From Enoplosus armatus (taxonomy: Eukaryota > Chordata > Actinopteri > Centrarchiformes > Enoplosidae), in contig NC_092190.1 of assembly GCF_043641665.1 (NCBI RefSeq), positions 19,333,548 to 19,397,547 on the forward strand: 64,000 nucleotides of DNA. The letters are read 5' to 3'. Both the position numbers and the translations under genes were made by a program. Positions within the stretch are counted from its first letter, which is position 1; the number at the start of each line of letters is the position of its first letter. Of the stretch, positions 47,748 through 59,508 are shown piece after piece. The notes under the pieces were generated by a model that had not been told where the DNA came from, did no database searches, and saw nothing but the letters and a program-made list of their open reading frames with translations.

Positions 47748-48024
47748 CAGTCGTTCACAACCTTTTTGGCTTGTGACCCCTTCAGATGAAGCAATGCCTG
47801 CTTGCGACTCCTCTTCACACATTGCATTTGTTTACTGGTTGTGACCAGTTCATCAAGTGACACTTTTCCCTTCTTTTACCTGGATAAGTTTCAGAGGTAA
47901 AATTATCTGATAATTCACAAGAAAAAAAGCTTTTGAAGGGAAGATTGAAGGGAAGTCTGATAATTTTGTGTTGCAGAAGTGCAACCCCTCGCGGGGGTTC
48001 TGACCCTGAGGTTGGGAACCACTG
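47748..48024. mobile_element. hAT-like MITE with 16-bp inverted termini and 8-bp target-site duplication
   Basis: The left terminus is CAGTCGTTCACAACCT (47748-47763) and the right terminus is AGGTTGGGAACCACTG (48009-48024). The reverse complement of the right end matches the left at 14 of 16 positions. The flanks are GTGTAAGG (47740-47747) and ATGTAAGG (48025-48032), an 8-bp duplication with one change, the size made by hAT transposases. The 277-bp interior has no coding capacity. GCTTGTGACCCCTTCAG and GGGGTTCTGACCCTGAGG-like stretches belong to a widespread vertebrate repeat type. Confidence 0.85.
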
Positions 48025-48032
48025 ATGTAAGG

Positions 48033-49754
48033 CATGTCATTTAAAAACAATAGATTGTTTATGTTTTCATATTGCTTTCATGCTTTTCTGTTGAAGATGT
48101 AACATTTCTGCCATAGGCCTTACTGTATGAATATAATATTATTTTGACATTCAAGTAGAAATGAGTAGAATTTGTTTTATTTGCCTCAATTATTCATGAT
48201 CACACATTTACCAATATGTCTTACTTTTGCTTGCTTCCCCCTTTTCTCTAGCTCTGTTCTGCTCCTCTTTCTCCCCCTCTCACACACTTCTGTCCTCTCT
48301 CTCCTATCTGTCTTTCTCTCCCTACAGGCTACAGAGGCCCTTTTCTTATGAGAACCCTAGATCTCAGTCGCAGCTTTGCAGTGGCTCAATATTGTATCAT
48401 CTATCACTCTGCATAGAGCTGCAGGCAGCATCAGCCTCAACGGACAGGAAACAAGATTTATTACGGAGGACGACGCCCTGCATGTGTGGAGGGAGGAGAG
48501 ACGAAGAGAGATGCAGATGCAGTTGGACAGAAATGAAGACTGAAATGTGGCACAGGTAGAGAGACAGACAGAGAGGGAGCAAAGATGGAGACCGGTCAAC
48601 AGAAAGAGTGAAAAAGGGTAGAAAAGGGTGTTTTGGCAGGAGACAGTGCAAGGAAGAGAAGGAAAGCAAAGAGAAACGAATGTAAGAAATAAGCAGAGAG
48701 AAAGATAGATGACGCAAAAGAGAAGGCTAATGAGCTTGAGTGATTGAGAGTATAACGTGTGTGTGTGTGTGTGTGTGCACGACAGACGTAGTGCTTAAAG
48801 GCCAATGCCTGGCTGCGTGTCCATTAGGTGTTTAGTAATGACTGAGGTTGTGTGTGTGTGTGTGCCTTCAGTAATCATCTGTGTCAGTGTGATTGATGAC
48901 TGACCACAGTCGCTGTTTAAACATTTAAAATCTTTCAGGACAGAGGAGCGTGGAGGGAGGGGAGGATGAGAGTGATGGTGAAGAGAAAGATGGAGAGAGC
49001 AGAGGGCCTTAATGATCCAATCTAATCCTACATAAGCAGAAATCCACATCAACACCGCCGCGGTCCAGAAAAAGACGCAAGTCCCACGTGTAACAATACA
49101 TCCTGACTGTGCTTTTAAAGTGCTATATTTTGCTAATGACTCACCACATTGCAAAGAAGAAAAGGCTCTGATCAAAGCCAATTTAAGTTATTCAGAGTGT
49201 GAGGAAGTTAAACTAGCTCTTGCTGCCACAGAAGTCTGAGCCATCCCGTTTAAGAAATTATTCATGTATGAAGGTAAAGTAAAATACAAGACTGTTCTTT
49301 AAAGAATTAGGACACTGTCGGGATTTCAGTCCTGTTGTAAAACAGTAAAACTTGATCAAATAGTCCAGGACCTAACTGGGTAAATTTAGCATGGAGTCCG
49401 GTATATGAAAGCAGTCCAAGAAACATTACATCGTATTCACAGCACTGACTTACAGTAAAACGTCTCAGTAAGATGGTTGCAGGATAATGAAAGAACAGTA
49501 ACTACAAACCCTCTCACATAACACACTGTACACAATACAACTGCTTTTCGCTGGCCAGAGGTTGCCACTGAAACCTCACCCATGTCCTATTTATCCACTT
49601 ATATTAGTTAACCATAGCACTTGTTGCGGGTTGTAATGTGTACAGAAAACAAGCAACAAGGCTGTTCCTCAGCTCTGATCACTACATTCCCTCAGAGGGT
49701 GTCATTTCAACCCAGAGGTGCTAATCTGATGAGGCAAGGAAGTCGATTTAAAAA
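48033..49754. other. Intergenic DNA, no gene seen
   Basis: Pyrimidine-rich at 48220-48330, then purine-rich to 48750, with a short GT array at 48757-48778. The block 49000-49260 is free of repeats. Open frames in the pyrimidine-rich part are low-complexity. Confidence 0.65.
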
Positions 49755-49860
49755 AATAGCTTAACAGTTTGGGAAATACACATATTTCCCATCTTTCACA
49801 TGAGTGAGAGGAGAAGATTGATGTCAATGTCATGTCTGTGTGTTAAGCAACATCAGCTGT
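49755..49860. mobile_element. Terminal fragment of the MITE family seen at 51503
   Basis: AATAGCTTAACAGTTTGGGA, AATACACATATTTCCC and GAGGAGAAGATTGATGTCAA resemble one end of the 51503-51847 family. Only this end is visible. Confidence 0.5.
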
Positions 49861-50099
49861 ATTTATTCTAACAGTAATCTATACTGAGAATTTGTAGGTT
49901 TAGAACTTACAACCCTCCCCACCCTCACTGCTGGCTCACACACCCAGTAATCCACTCTTGGATAGTTTTACACTGTTGCATGTTAACCTGTGACGTGTAA
50001 ATCATTCCAGGCAGAAATGTCACATGAACTGAAAGAGTGGATTTACTGCAAGTATAAGTAAGCAGCTTCGTTCCTCTGTATTTCACGAATGGTCACGTC

Positions 50100-50380
50100 A
50101 AGTCAATTGTATTTGTACATCCCAAACCCACAAAACCCAAATAGACCCTCTGTTCGGATATGGAAAAACATCCAAAAAAAACCATTAACTGGAGAATTAA
50201 AAAAAACTCCAAAAGATGAGGAATCAAGAAATAAAAAAAGTGTAATTACAATATGGAGAAACAGAATGACAATATTAGGCAAGCATACACAAGGAATATA
50301 GGTCTGGGAAGACCTGGACAGAGGACAAACTATGAGTACACACAAGAGGCTATATCTTCTGCAAAGTTTTGCCAATAAAG
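50100..50380 (+). repeat. Diverged interspersed fish repeat (CAAGTCAATTGTATTTGTAC)
   Basis: AGTCAATTGTATTTGTACAT, CTGTTCGGATATGGAAAAAC, CATCCAAAAAAAACCATTAA and a following AAAAACTCC block match, in order, a repeat that is abundant in percomorph genomes. It is strongly diverged, with no coding capacity. Confidence 0.55.
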
Positions 50381-50390
50381 TACCTCTTAA

Positions 50391-50705
50391 AGCTTAAAGG
50401 GTCAGTTTGCCCATAAAAAAACATAGTTTCTCACTAGGAGTTAGTGAGAAACTATGTTTTTTTGACTAGTATAGCTATGCTGATAGTGTTGGTTTCCTTT
50501 GTCCAGGTATTGAGACTTTTACTGCCAGCAAAATACAATGGAGGTGAATAGACTTGAGTTTGGTGCTCAAAGCGTCAAAAGTCTCACAGTGGCATGTCTT
50601 TCCAGAAACAACATCTCAGATACTCAGGACAACCTGAAGACTTCACTTTCTATAGTTTTTATTGGGATTTGTTTGGTAGAAGGTAAATAAAGCTGTAACA
50701 ACAGT
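50391..50705 (+). repeat. Interspersed repeat carrying a perfect hairpin at its 5' end
   Basis: It begins TTAAAGGGTCAGTTTGCCCA, includes the palindrome 50415-50463, and continues with TATTGAGACTTTTACTGCCA, AGCAAAATACAATGGAGGTG, GAATAGACTTGAGTTTGGTG and CTCAAAGCGTCAAAAG. These strings belong to a fish interspersed family I recognise but cannot name. Confidence 0.55.
50415..50463. repeat. Perfect inverted repeat: two 22-bp arms, 5-base loop
   Basis: The left arm is 50415-50436 (seven A, then CATAGTTTCTCACTA). The loop is GGAGT (50437-50441). The right arm is 50442-50463, the exact reverse complement. It is capable of cruciform extrusion as DNA or a stable hairpin as RNA. Confidence 0.95.
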
Positions 50706-51064
50706 AAACACCATTTGTTTTAAATAGTGGAGTTTTGACACGAGACACTAGACACAGTTTTTATGCACATCGAGGGAGGTGAAACAGTTTCTGCAGGAGA
50801 AATCTGATCATTCAGTAGCCGATACTGGTGGAGTATGCTGGATGCCACACAGAAAGCTAACAGGTGTATGACACATAGGTGGAGACGTCGGGAGGACTGG
50901 AGGGAGAGAAGAGAAGTCACAAATAAAGAAAGAATAAAGGACTTAAAACTTGCCGTGGATGACAGATGGGTTCAGAAAAAAATACGTGTTTTAGAGAGAA
51001 AAGGCATGAAGGACAGAGGCGTGGAGAGGGGGAAATGGAAAGAGGAAAAGGACGCAGACAAGCA

Positions 51065-51067
<3 letters not shown>

Positions 51068-51108
<41 letters not shown>
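51068..51108. repeat. (TG)n microsatellite
   Basis: Perfect TG array of about 20 units. Confidence 0.96.
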
Positions 51109-51110
<2 letters not shown>

Positions 51111-51257
51111 ACCAGCCCCAGACAGACAGTCACTCCACTCCAACAGTCTGGATGCTCAACTGTTCTCAGGCCTTCCAATATAATTCAGACGTTCCGCCAT
51201 GTCAAGTTCTCCAACGCGGCCCTGTAGGGCCCGCCACGCCTCCCTTTTTCCACGCTT

Positions 51258-51267
51258 CCATATATGG
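51258..51267. promoter_or_regulatory. Perfect CArG box CCATATATGG
   Basis: It matches the serum response factor consensus CC(A/T)6GG and is palindromic. It lies in a relatively GC-rich, repeat-free block (51180-51420). There is no gene promoter nearby in the window, so its function is unknown. Confidence 0.3.
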
Positions 51268-51502
51268 GCATCCTGTCCCCCCGCGGTGCTCAAAGGGATT
51301 ATTATGTTTATGTCCGCGCCGCTCCAGTGACCCTGTGACAGGAGAGAAGAGAGATTGTTCATGCTATTTCCACCCTGCTTTCTGTGACGGCAAACCGTCT
51401 CCAGGACTTCAGCGTCGGACAGATGTGTGTGTGTGCGTGTGTGTGTGTGCGTGTAGACATGGAGATAATGGAAAGATTAAAACACACATAAGCACAGATA
51501 CT

Positions 51503-51847
51503 TAAAACAATAGTTCAACATTTTGGGATATACGCTTATTTGCTTTCTCTTGAGTAGAGTGATAATCCAGGAAGTTACTGAGCCCAACCAGGACATACTG
51601 TAGTCCAGCACGTTTGTTTTTTTTAACAATATATATCGTGTTAATTAGCAAGCTTTACAGGTGCTAGAAGGCAGATTTTGTTACGTCTGACAGAGCCAGC
51701 CTAGCTGTTTCCCCCGTCTTTAAGCTAAGCTAAGCTGGCTAATGCTGGTTGTAGCTGTTTTTACCAGACAGAGAGTGGTATCAATCCTCTAACGCTCGGC
51801 AAGAAAGTGAATAAACGTCTTTCCCAAAATGTCAAGCTGTTGCTTTA
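51503..51847. mobile_element. MITE with inverted termini (ACATTTTGGGA core), about 345 bp
   Basis: The left end is TAAAACAATAGTTCAACATT then TTGGGATATACGCTTATT. The right end, read in reverse complement, is TAAAGCAACAGCTTGACATT then TTGGGAAAGACGTTTATT. The termini share 21 of their first 26 bases. The interior has AGCTAAGCTAAGCTGGCTAA, TAGCTGTTTCCCCCGTCTTT and CAGGAAGTTACTGAG, the hallmark blocks of a very common fish non-autonomous DNA transposon. No target-site duplication was assigned. Confidence 0.75.
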
Positions 51848-53328
51848 TGTCCTCGGGCTTTTGAGCAGCTTGTTGTATGTGAGATGTGAGAAGTGTTAGG
51901 GTTGAACACATAAACAAAGTAAGTAATAAATAGTATAGTTATGTTACAGATATTGGTGACTATATGCTATTCTATGCTTTCACACCAGATGATCTGCGGT
52001 GTTGATGTGGTTCAATTGTATTTTGTTGTTTAAAAATTACAGTTTAGGGTGCTTTTCTTTTGCTTTTTGTGATGAACAGTCTCGCTGGTATGTGTGGTGA
52101 ACTGAATCTTCAAGTCAAAGAGCGAAGAAAGAGGAAGCTTGAAAAGAGAAAGAGGAGAAGACTGGGAAAAAGCAAAAAAAAATAAACAAAACAGGGTCTT
52201 TAAACGAGTGTGTAGAAAAGCGGCCTGGCATTGGAACAGACACGCCCCATCACACAACAGTCGAGACACTAACTTCTCTACTCTCTCTGTTTTCCCCCCC
52301 GCCATCACTCTTTATCTCCCTCCCTCTTTCCTTCCCTCCATCTGCTCTGCCACTGCACCTGGCCTCTTCACTTTCTCTCACTCCATTTCCTCTCTTTTAC
52401 TCCTTTTTTTCCCCTTCTCTCATCATTTCTCTTTCTTCTCTGTTCGCACCATCTTGCCCTCCTCCTCTTCCTCTCTCCCCTCTTTGCAACTGAATAGTCC
52501 TTTCTCCTCTGTGCGTCTTCCTCAATCTGTCTCTTCTCTCCCTCTGACAGCATCTCCATCTCTGCCATTGGCGCTTTTGACATCCCCGTCTCCTCCCTCT
52601 CCCTTTTTTTCCTTTTATGGCATCAAAGCTAATCCTTAAATCTTTCTTGTTCAACCCATATTCTCCATTTCTCGTCCCTCCAAATGTTCACATTTCTTTC
52701 TTTCTTCGTCCTCCCCTTCTCCCATCCAGGGGCCTCACTGTCTCTTCGTCTTGGCCCAGCATGAGTGGGCCATGTCTGGGCACAGAGAGTCAGGACCACA
52801 GGGTGACTCTCCAGAAAAATCCTGGAGGGGTCTGACACAGTGGCCATATGGCAGAGCATTGAGCGGACAGCTCCACACACTCAAACGGGGAGACACAACA
52901 CAGTCTCTGACAGACGCCCAGTGTGAGGGAATGGATTGTGTCCCCTGTGGCCAGTGGGCATGTCCACCGCTCATTAGTTTCCCATGGAGAATTGATATTA
53001 TTCACAAAGCTGCTTGGCTCGCCTCAGATCACAACCCTGACCGCATGAATAGGTGGGAGACATGTGTGTGTGGGTATGGGTGTGCACAAGTTAAGAAGAG
53101 TTAAGGATTCAGTGAACTGTTGCAAATATGATGTCAGTCTCATAAAAACACATTTGTATACATCTGGACATTGCTAAAACCCCCAAAATGGACCACCAAA
53201 ATATATTATTCCACCTCGAATAAAGCAAGAATAAAGAATAAAGCAAACTAGAGATTAGAGATTTGAGATTAGAGTTTATTTTGTACAATTGCAAATTATA
53301 CATAAAAAGCATATAAGTAAGAGTCTAC
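51848..53328. other. Intergenic DNA, including a repeat-poor GC-richer block
   Basis: Pyrimidine-rich at 52260-52600. The block 52730-53060 has balanced composition and no repeats, and contains CATTAGTTTCCCATGG-like sequence. Open frames on both strands there overlap without resembling any protein family. Confidence 0.6.
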
Positions 53329-53733
53329 AGCCATGCTAACTGCTCTGTGAGGCTGTACTCACATAGCAGTGCTTTCATCTAAATAATGACAATGCTAACA
53401 TGCTGATGTTTAGCAGGTACAATGTTTACCATGTTTACCATCTTAGTTTAGCGTGTTGCATGCTAACATATGCTAATTAGCAATAAACATGAAGTACTGC
53501 TGAGGCTGCTGGGAATGTCATTTTTTGCAGGTATTTGGTCATAAACCAAAGAATTGGAGAAATTAAAATTTTGACCTGACAATGGCTCTAGATGATGAAT
53601 TAAGGGATCCACCAGAGTAATTAGGATTCATCCACTGGGGAACATGAATGTCTGCACAACATTTCCACTTAATAGCTGTGGACCAAAGTGGTGGACCGAC
53701 TGACCGACAGAATGACATTAAACTAGCATGGCT
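53329..53733. mobile_element. Short interspersed element with 10-bp perfect inverted ends
   Basis: The left end AGCCATGCTA (53329-53338) is the exact inverse of TAGCATGGCT (53724-53733). The interior includes AACATGCTGATGTTTAGCAG, GCATGCTAACATATGCTAAT, GGTATTTGGTCATAAACCAA, ATTTTGACCTGACAATGGCT, GGGAACATGAATGTCTGCAC and AAGTGGTGGACCGACTGACC. I recognise this block order as one of the most frequent repeats in percomorph fish. It is 405 bp and non-coding. A second, shorter copy lies at 56530-56770. Confidence 0.7.
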
Positions 53734-53949
53734 AAAAATAGGCAGCGTGCCTTGCAGGGAAGTCCAAGAAACCCAACAGATTATTATTATTAATCTTGGC
53801 CTCAATCTAAATAGTAAAAATAATATTCTGCTGGACTCAATATTTTACTATTTAATTATATATCAAACAAATTCAGAGATTCAGTTTGACTTTACAAAAG
53901 ATAAGTCAGAGCTTATCAGTCTCATCAGCCGAACCAGAACAGTTCTTAT

Positions 53950-54480
53950 GATCCTTATTGTCTTGATTTTGTTGTGAGTAGTGAGTTTTGTTGCACATAT
54001 AGAGTGTCAGTGTTATAAAAAGTGTTGTCTTGGCATATGGAAAGATGTAACAGGAATACTGTGCAACCAATTAAGTTATTACTTAATGATGATTCTGGTG
54101 TACAGCTGAATGGCTGTTGTTCATGGTTCATTTGAAATGTTATGTTTGATCTATATGTGTTGTTCACAAACAAAGATGTATTTTTAGTTAAAGGTGTCAC
54201 CTTCTGTACTCAAAAGTTTTCCTGCGTGTTGCCAATCAGGGTCTTTGCTGTAACTTGCTGTTTTCTATTCTTGTTTGTGTTTCATGCTGTGTTTTTTTTT
54301 TTTTCTTGGACATAGCTGGCATTGTTTTTTGTTCTCATAAAGAAAATGCATGTGTATACTGTATGTAATAGTAATAGTTTTGAATGTCTCTGAAATATGA
54401 TGCTTTATATCGCAGTATGGGCTAGTGGAAATAAAGTGATTGCCCGTACATTGGCTTTTTTTCTAATAAGACGATCATTT
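53950..54480 (+). other. 3'-end-like sequence of unknown transcript
   Basis: The stretch has T-rich, 3'-UTR-like composition and ends with AATAAA at about 54430, followed by GTGATTGCCCGTACATTGGC and TTTTTTTCT, a textbook cleavage and downstream element. No coding exon was recognised upstream on this strand after nrp2, so it could end a noncoding RNA, an unrecognised gene, or nothing. Confidence 0.3.
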
Positions 54481-55898
54481 TTATTCATGCCACTGATTCT
54501 GCCCTATTCAGTGTTTTCCTCATCATTACACACACACGCTGACTAAATTAAAAAGATAATTCACTTTTGACAATTTCAGTGTTCCTTATTACAGCTGGCC
54601 CATCAGTCAGAGTTCAAGTAAAAAGATCATGTGCCTCCAACAGAAAGCCTGTTTATCATAGTGTATTTGTCCATTTGTTTATCTTTCTTTTAATGTAATT
54701 GACAGCTGGCTCGGTCTCCTGAAAAAAAAAGCGCTTCATTACACAAAACATACATCATCACCCTGTAACACATCATTTTGCACCATTACTTTTTACTTTA
54801 AGGTTACCGACATACCTACATCTACACTGCTGTAATCACATCAATGTAATTACATTGCTTTCCTTGGTATCTCAGTACTGTAATGCACTGCCATTTGATT
54901 TTCAGTGATCAAATTACAGTTACAGGTACATATTAGAAGTTTTAAAAAAGTTTTTGAGGCATTTCATTGAGTTCAATGAGTTCAGTTGGGAAGGGGTTGG
55001 ATGCTTTGAAAAAGTGTTGACACTCAATATTATGAATTTATAAAATCCAGAGAAGGAAATACTGCTGTAAAATGTAAGTTGTTTCCAGCTCAGCCATCTG
55101 ACTGGCAGCAAAATCCACAAGCAATCTGTCAAAGCACCTGCACAGAACACATGTTCACGTCGCCCTGGTGGCTGAAGAACTTCAGGTAATGGTGAAAAGG
55201 CCAATAACACTGCTACAATGAGCATAAAGAAACGATCAGCCAGCATTGTGCAGCAGTTACACAGTGAGAAATGAAGACATATCAGGTCGTGAAGTGGAGG
55301 AAATGCTGTCCATGTCTACGAAAGGAGTCGATGGTAGAAAGTAATGCAGCAGTGATAATGAGCGAAGTCATCTCATTGCAATGTTATGAGGTATTTTTCA
55401 AATTAAGTACCCCAACTCTGAACTACGTCACCATCTGGGATCAATCTGCACCCTTCAAAGGCAAATGATGTGAGTCAGTGTGACGTTATGAGGAGAGAAC
55501 GAGTGGCAGGGCTCTAATGCATTCATCCACACGTTGACATAGTCTGTTAGTCTTGACTAACTGACTTTCGGTTATTGGTTTGAAATTTTGTCAGCTGTAA
55601 ATTCATGAACCATCTCTCCAAACTCCTCTCCATGTATTGCCCTTGGTGATTAAAGCAACTCTGAAATCCCTGACTAACACTGTATACGCAGCCACATTTG
55701 CATATGTAAAATGTGTGTGTCTAAGTGTTGCTTTGAGACTCGTATTAGTTTGAGGAACAAAGCGTTGAGTTTTAACTGGGGCATCTAAACACAAACACAA
55801 ACACATGACAAGGACAACAACACTGTCTTCAAGAAACAAGCAAACTCCCCACATCTACTTTATGCTGAACCATCAAAGCACAGCGCTTCTATTTCCTG

Positions 55899-55940
<42 letters not shown>

Positions 55941-56113
55941 TGAAAGTAAACCAAAGCTCAGACTGACTCATCCTCCATCAGTCTGTATTTCTCTTTATGG
56001 ATGTAATGATTAATATCCTCTGCTCCTCTTTTCCTTGTTCTATGAAAGCATCTGAAGATTTTTCATTGAAATGCAACCTAAGTGTCTGGCAACAATGCAG
56101 ACGCGTGTGTTTA

Positions 56114-56146
<33 letters not shown>

Positions 56147-56529
56147 GATGGGCGGACGATTACCCTGTTGACCGACCTTCCATTTCCTGTTCCGACTTCG
56201 TGTCGGTCGCTTTCACAAAAGCACATTTTCATGCACTCATACTTGGTTTGTTTTCCCACTGAATACGATGTTCGGTTTCCGTTTTGCACACCTACACAGG
56301 CTGATTAGACCTCTGCTGAGGCTGCAGTCGGGTGGAGCCATGCTGGAAATGACATGAGCTCACCAACATATATTTACTAATAAAAATATGTAATTAGTCC
56401 CGCCCCCTAACAGGTGCAAGAAATTCCCAAAACGTTTTCCAGACAGCACATTTCGATAAACAACAGGCAGCTGCAGCAGTAATCACGCTAACACAAACTA
56501 CAGCTCCAAGTTATTGCGCTTTCTCATGC
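54481..56529. other. Intergenic DNA, no gene seen
   Basis: CA array at 55901-55937 and TG array at 56118-56144. Otherwise AT-rich, single-copy-looking sequence. No open frame resembles a known protein. Confidence 0.65.
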
Positions 56530-56770
56530 TAACGTCCTCATGCTAACATGCTCACAATGACAACGCTCACATGCTGATGTTTAGCAGGTGATGCTAATAT
56601 CTTAGTTTAACATGTTACCGTGCAAACATTTACTTATTAGCGCTAAATGCAAACTCCAGCTGAAGCTGACCGGAATGTGATTAGTTCTGTGAGTGATTAT
56701 TGGACCTAATGATGGTCACCAAAGTCAAAGCAATTCATCTTGTGTAGAACACGAATGTCTCTACCTAATT
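56530..56770. repeat. Partial copy of the 53329-53733 element family
   Basis: CATGCTAACATGCTCACAAT, CTCACATGCTGATGTTTAGC, ATCTTAGTTTAACATGTTAC and GCTGAAGCTGACCGGAATGT follow the same order as the 53.3-kb element but are more diverged. The right end is degraded. Confidence 0.65.
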
Positions 56771-57284
56771 CTAATGCAATACTTTGCCATTAAAAATAGA
56801 AGATAGTCTTATACCTCTTCTTACATTTGCAGGTCGTTTCCAAAAAGTTCTTGATGAAAACGCTCTTAGAATGACTAGAAGTCGTAGAGTCTCATGAAGC
56901 TTACACACCTGCAAGTCACTATCCGTTTTTTTTTTCCTTTCCTGGGTCATTCACATTCATTTTCACACTTTAGGATTACACTTCTATCTGAACCTCTGAT
57001 GCGTTCTGTGAACAAACGCTTGAATGTCTTTTAATGAGCTGTTGCCGCACGATGAACCCTTAAGCCCTGTTTCCGATTCAGTGTTATTTTTCTCAAGATA
57101 AAACTGAGTCAGAAAATATAAATAATATATTTTGTTGTTGTCTCGGCAGATGGTGTCTCTATGGCACATTCACATAGAGGGACCCTTCTGTATTTAGGCC
57201 CGCAGACTGACAGAATTACACGTCGCTAATTAACTTGAATAAGGCAGCTTGACACTAACCAGAAAGTGATGCACTGCTGTCAGT

Positions 57285-57319
<35 letters not shown>

Positions 57320-59477
57320 TGAGAGAGAGAGAGAGAGAAAAAGAGATGGAGAGATTAATAAAATGATGGTAATGAGTGAACTAATCATTATTTTCTGTTT
57401 GAATTGGTAGAATAATAACATCTTCAGTCAAGCAAATGAGACATTTATATGTGTGTGTGTGTGTGTGTTTGCGACATTTGCATGGACAGTATGTGTGTCC
57501 AAAGGCAGTGCATCTTTTAAGTTAATTGACGCTCTGCACAGACTGCAGTTGCCCGTCTCAATAATGGTTGTTATGGAAACGATGTTTGGTGTGACAGATG
57601 TGTTTGTGGCAGATCAGGATACGGCAAAACCACAAGGGACCCACATGGATTTGGATGAAGAGCCGGCAAATAGATAGCAGAACAATACAAATAATAAGAA
57701 CACAATGCAAAACCATCACAGTGGACACAGTGGGTGAACACATTCATAAAATAAAAAGGGATTAGTAAATGCCAACAAACTCGTATAAATATCCAGTCCA
57801 AATTATTCCACCTGATGGAGATTAAAATAAGGGTAAATATTATGAATCATATCATTTCCAAGTGTAAATAATGAAAAGTCAACCATAAAAAAAGGTTCCT
57901 CCTATGTTATTCTAATTACTTTGGGAGGTTTAGCTGAGATGTGCGAATGTAGTAATAAAGAAGACTCATTTTTACTGGTTGATCAATCTGTCTGTTGAAC
58001 CACTGAGTTACACAGAGACTACAAACTCAGGACTACTCAGTAATTAAACTTATGAGAATGTCAAGGTGGAAGAGCTCAAGAGTTCTTCAGGCTTCACACT
58101 GTCAGCAACACAACCTGGGTCTTTGTCTATTTCTGTCTATTTCTACCCTTCCTTGTAGCCTTTGATTCTCAGCCCGAATACGATTGGGCCAGACAGGTCT
58201 GAGCCAGGTTCAGATTTCTCCTAATTCCTTCGGGCTTGATCCGGTCGGGTTTCATTTTATTCTGCAGTTTTGATCTTTTTTTTTTAATTTTTGTTAACAA
58301 CGTGAATGTGACCCGCTGGACCCTGCCAGCACATTCGGTGACATTCAAGGAGCTTGTTAGTCTGCTCGAGGTCACAAAGTTGACACAAAATCAAAGTGTT
58401 ATACTTATTAATCACTGCAGAGGCTCAGGTCTTAAATGCAGGTCAATATGAAGCCAGATCTTTGTAGGTCCAAAGAAACTACTGCTACCCCTGTGATTCC
58501 CTTCTTTAGAAATCCTTCTGGAGAAAATGTCAACTGGACAAGAAGTTCATTTTATTACCAATGTTGCTAGTAGGTCTTCGCTGTTTGGGTGTACCATTTA
58601 TAAAAAGACAATATACCAAAAAAGTGAAAAGCACACAATTTTCCTGGTCAAAGAAACTTACTCAACCACTTTGAAAATCAGTCATAGTTGTTGAATAATT
58701 CATCAAAAGTGTGCAGATTTGCTGCTTTTCTTTATTTTATTTCACTGGAGATTGAACATCTTTGGATTTTGGACTGAATAAGCAATTAAGAACATCAGCT
58801 TGTGCTCTGTGAAATGAAAATATATATATATTTTTACTGTTTTCTGACATTTTTCATTAAATTATTTTAAAAAACTACGATTAGTTATTGTAGTAGTAGA
58901 TTAATAACCTGTTTGGGGTATAATGGCCCGCTGCAGACTTTCCTGCAAAACTATACGCATTTATGCCTCTTGAATTTCAAATCTTTTGTTATTGCTGCCA
59001 CCCTGTTAGTGCACTCTGGGACTTGAAGATGTCGATGTGGTTCTGAAATTATTCAAGTTGTGTACACAACTTTGAGAAACCGGTCTAACGAGGGGATATT
59101 GGGGTAATCTGGAGTCATAATTTGATGCCGTGTGACATCAGTCCAATACTTTCACCAGGTGTGCCGCAACTAATGATTACAGCTGATGAGAAGAGAGCTG
59201 AGGGGGCATTAGAGTGAGAGCGCAGTTGTTCTGCTGTGTGAGAAATTACAGCAACAGAGAGGGAGGGAGTGTGTGTGTGTGTGTGTGCACATAGACACTC
59301 GTGTAGACTTGGTGCCAGGTGTTTGCACATGCATTTGTGTGTGTGTGTGTGTGTCTGCTCTGGCTTGGCGGGTAGATGTGTGGTCCTGTCGGCATGTGGG
59401 GTGATTGGCAGAGCCCGTCTGCCTGTCACACACTCCTTTTCTCTCTCTTTCTCTTTCACACACACACATACACACAA

Positions 59478-59508
<31 letters not shown>

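Noticed and set aside
52139..53104. Overlapping frames of 117-166 codons that might be an exon of a neighbouring gene
   Set aside because: Equal-length frames on both strands, Ser/Pro/Phe-rich from pyrimidine tracts, with no recognised domain or consistent splice sites.
53648..53977. 109-codon frame with a hydrophobic C-terminus
   Set aside because: It begins inside an interspersed element and runs through AT-rich DNA; the hydrophobic end is a product of T-rich composition.
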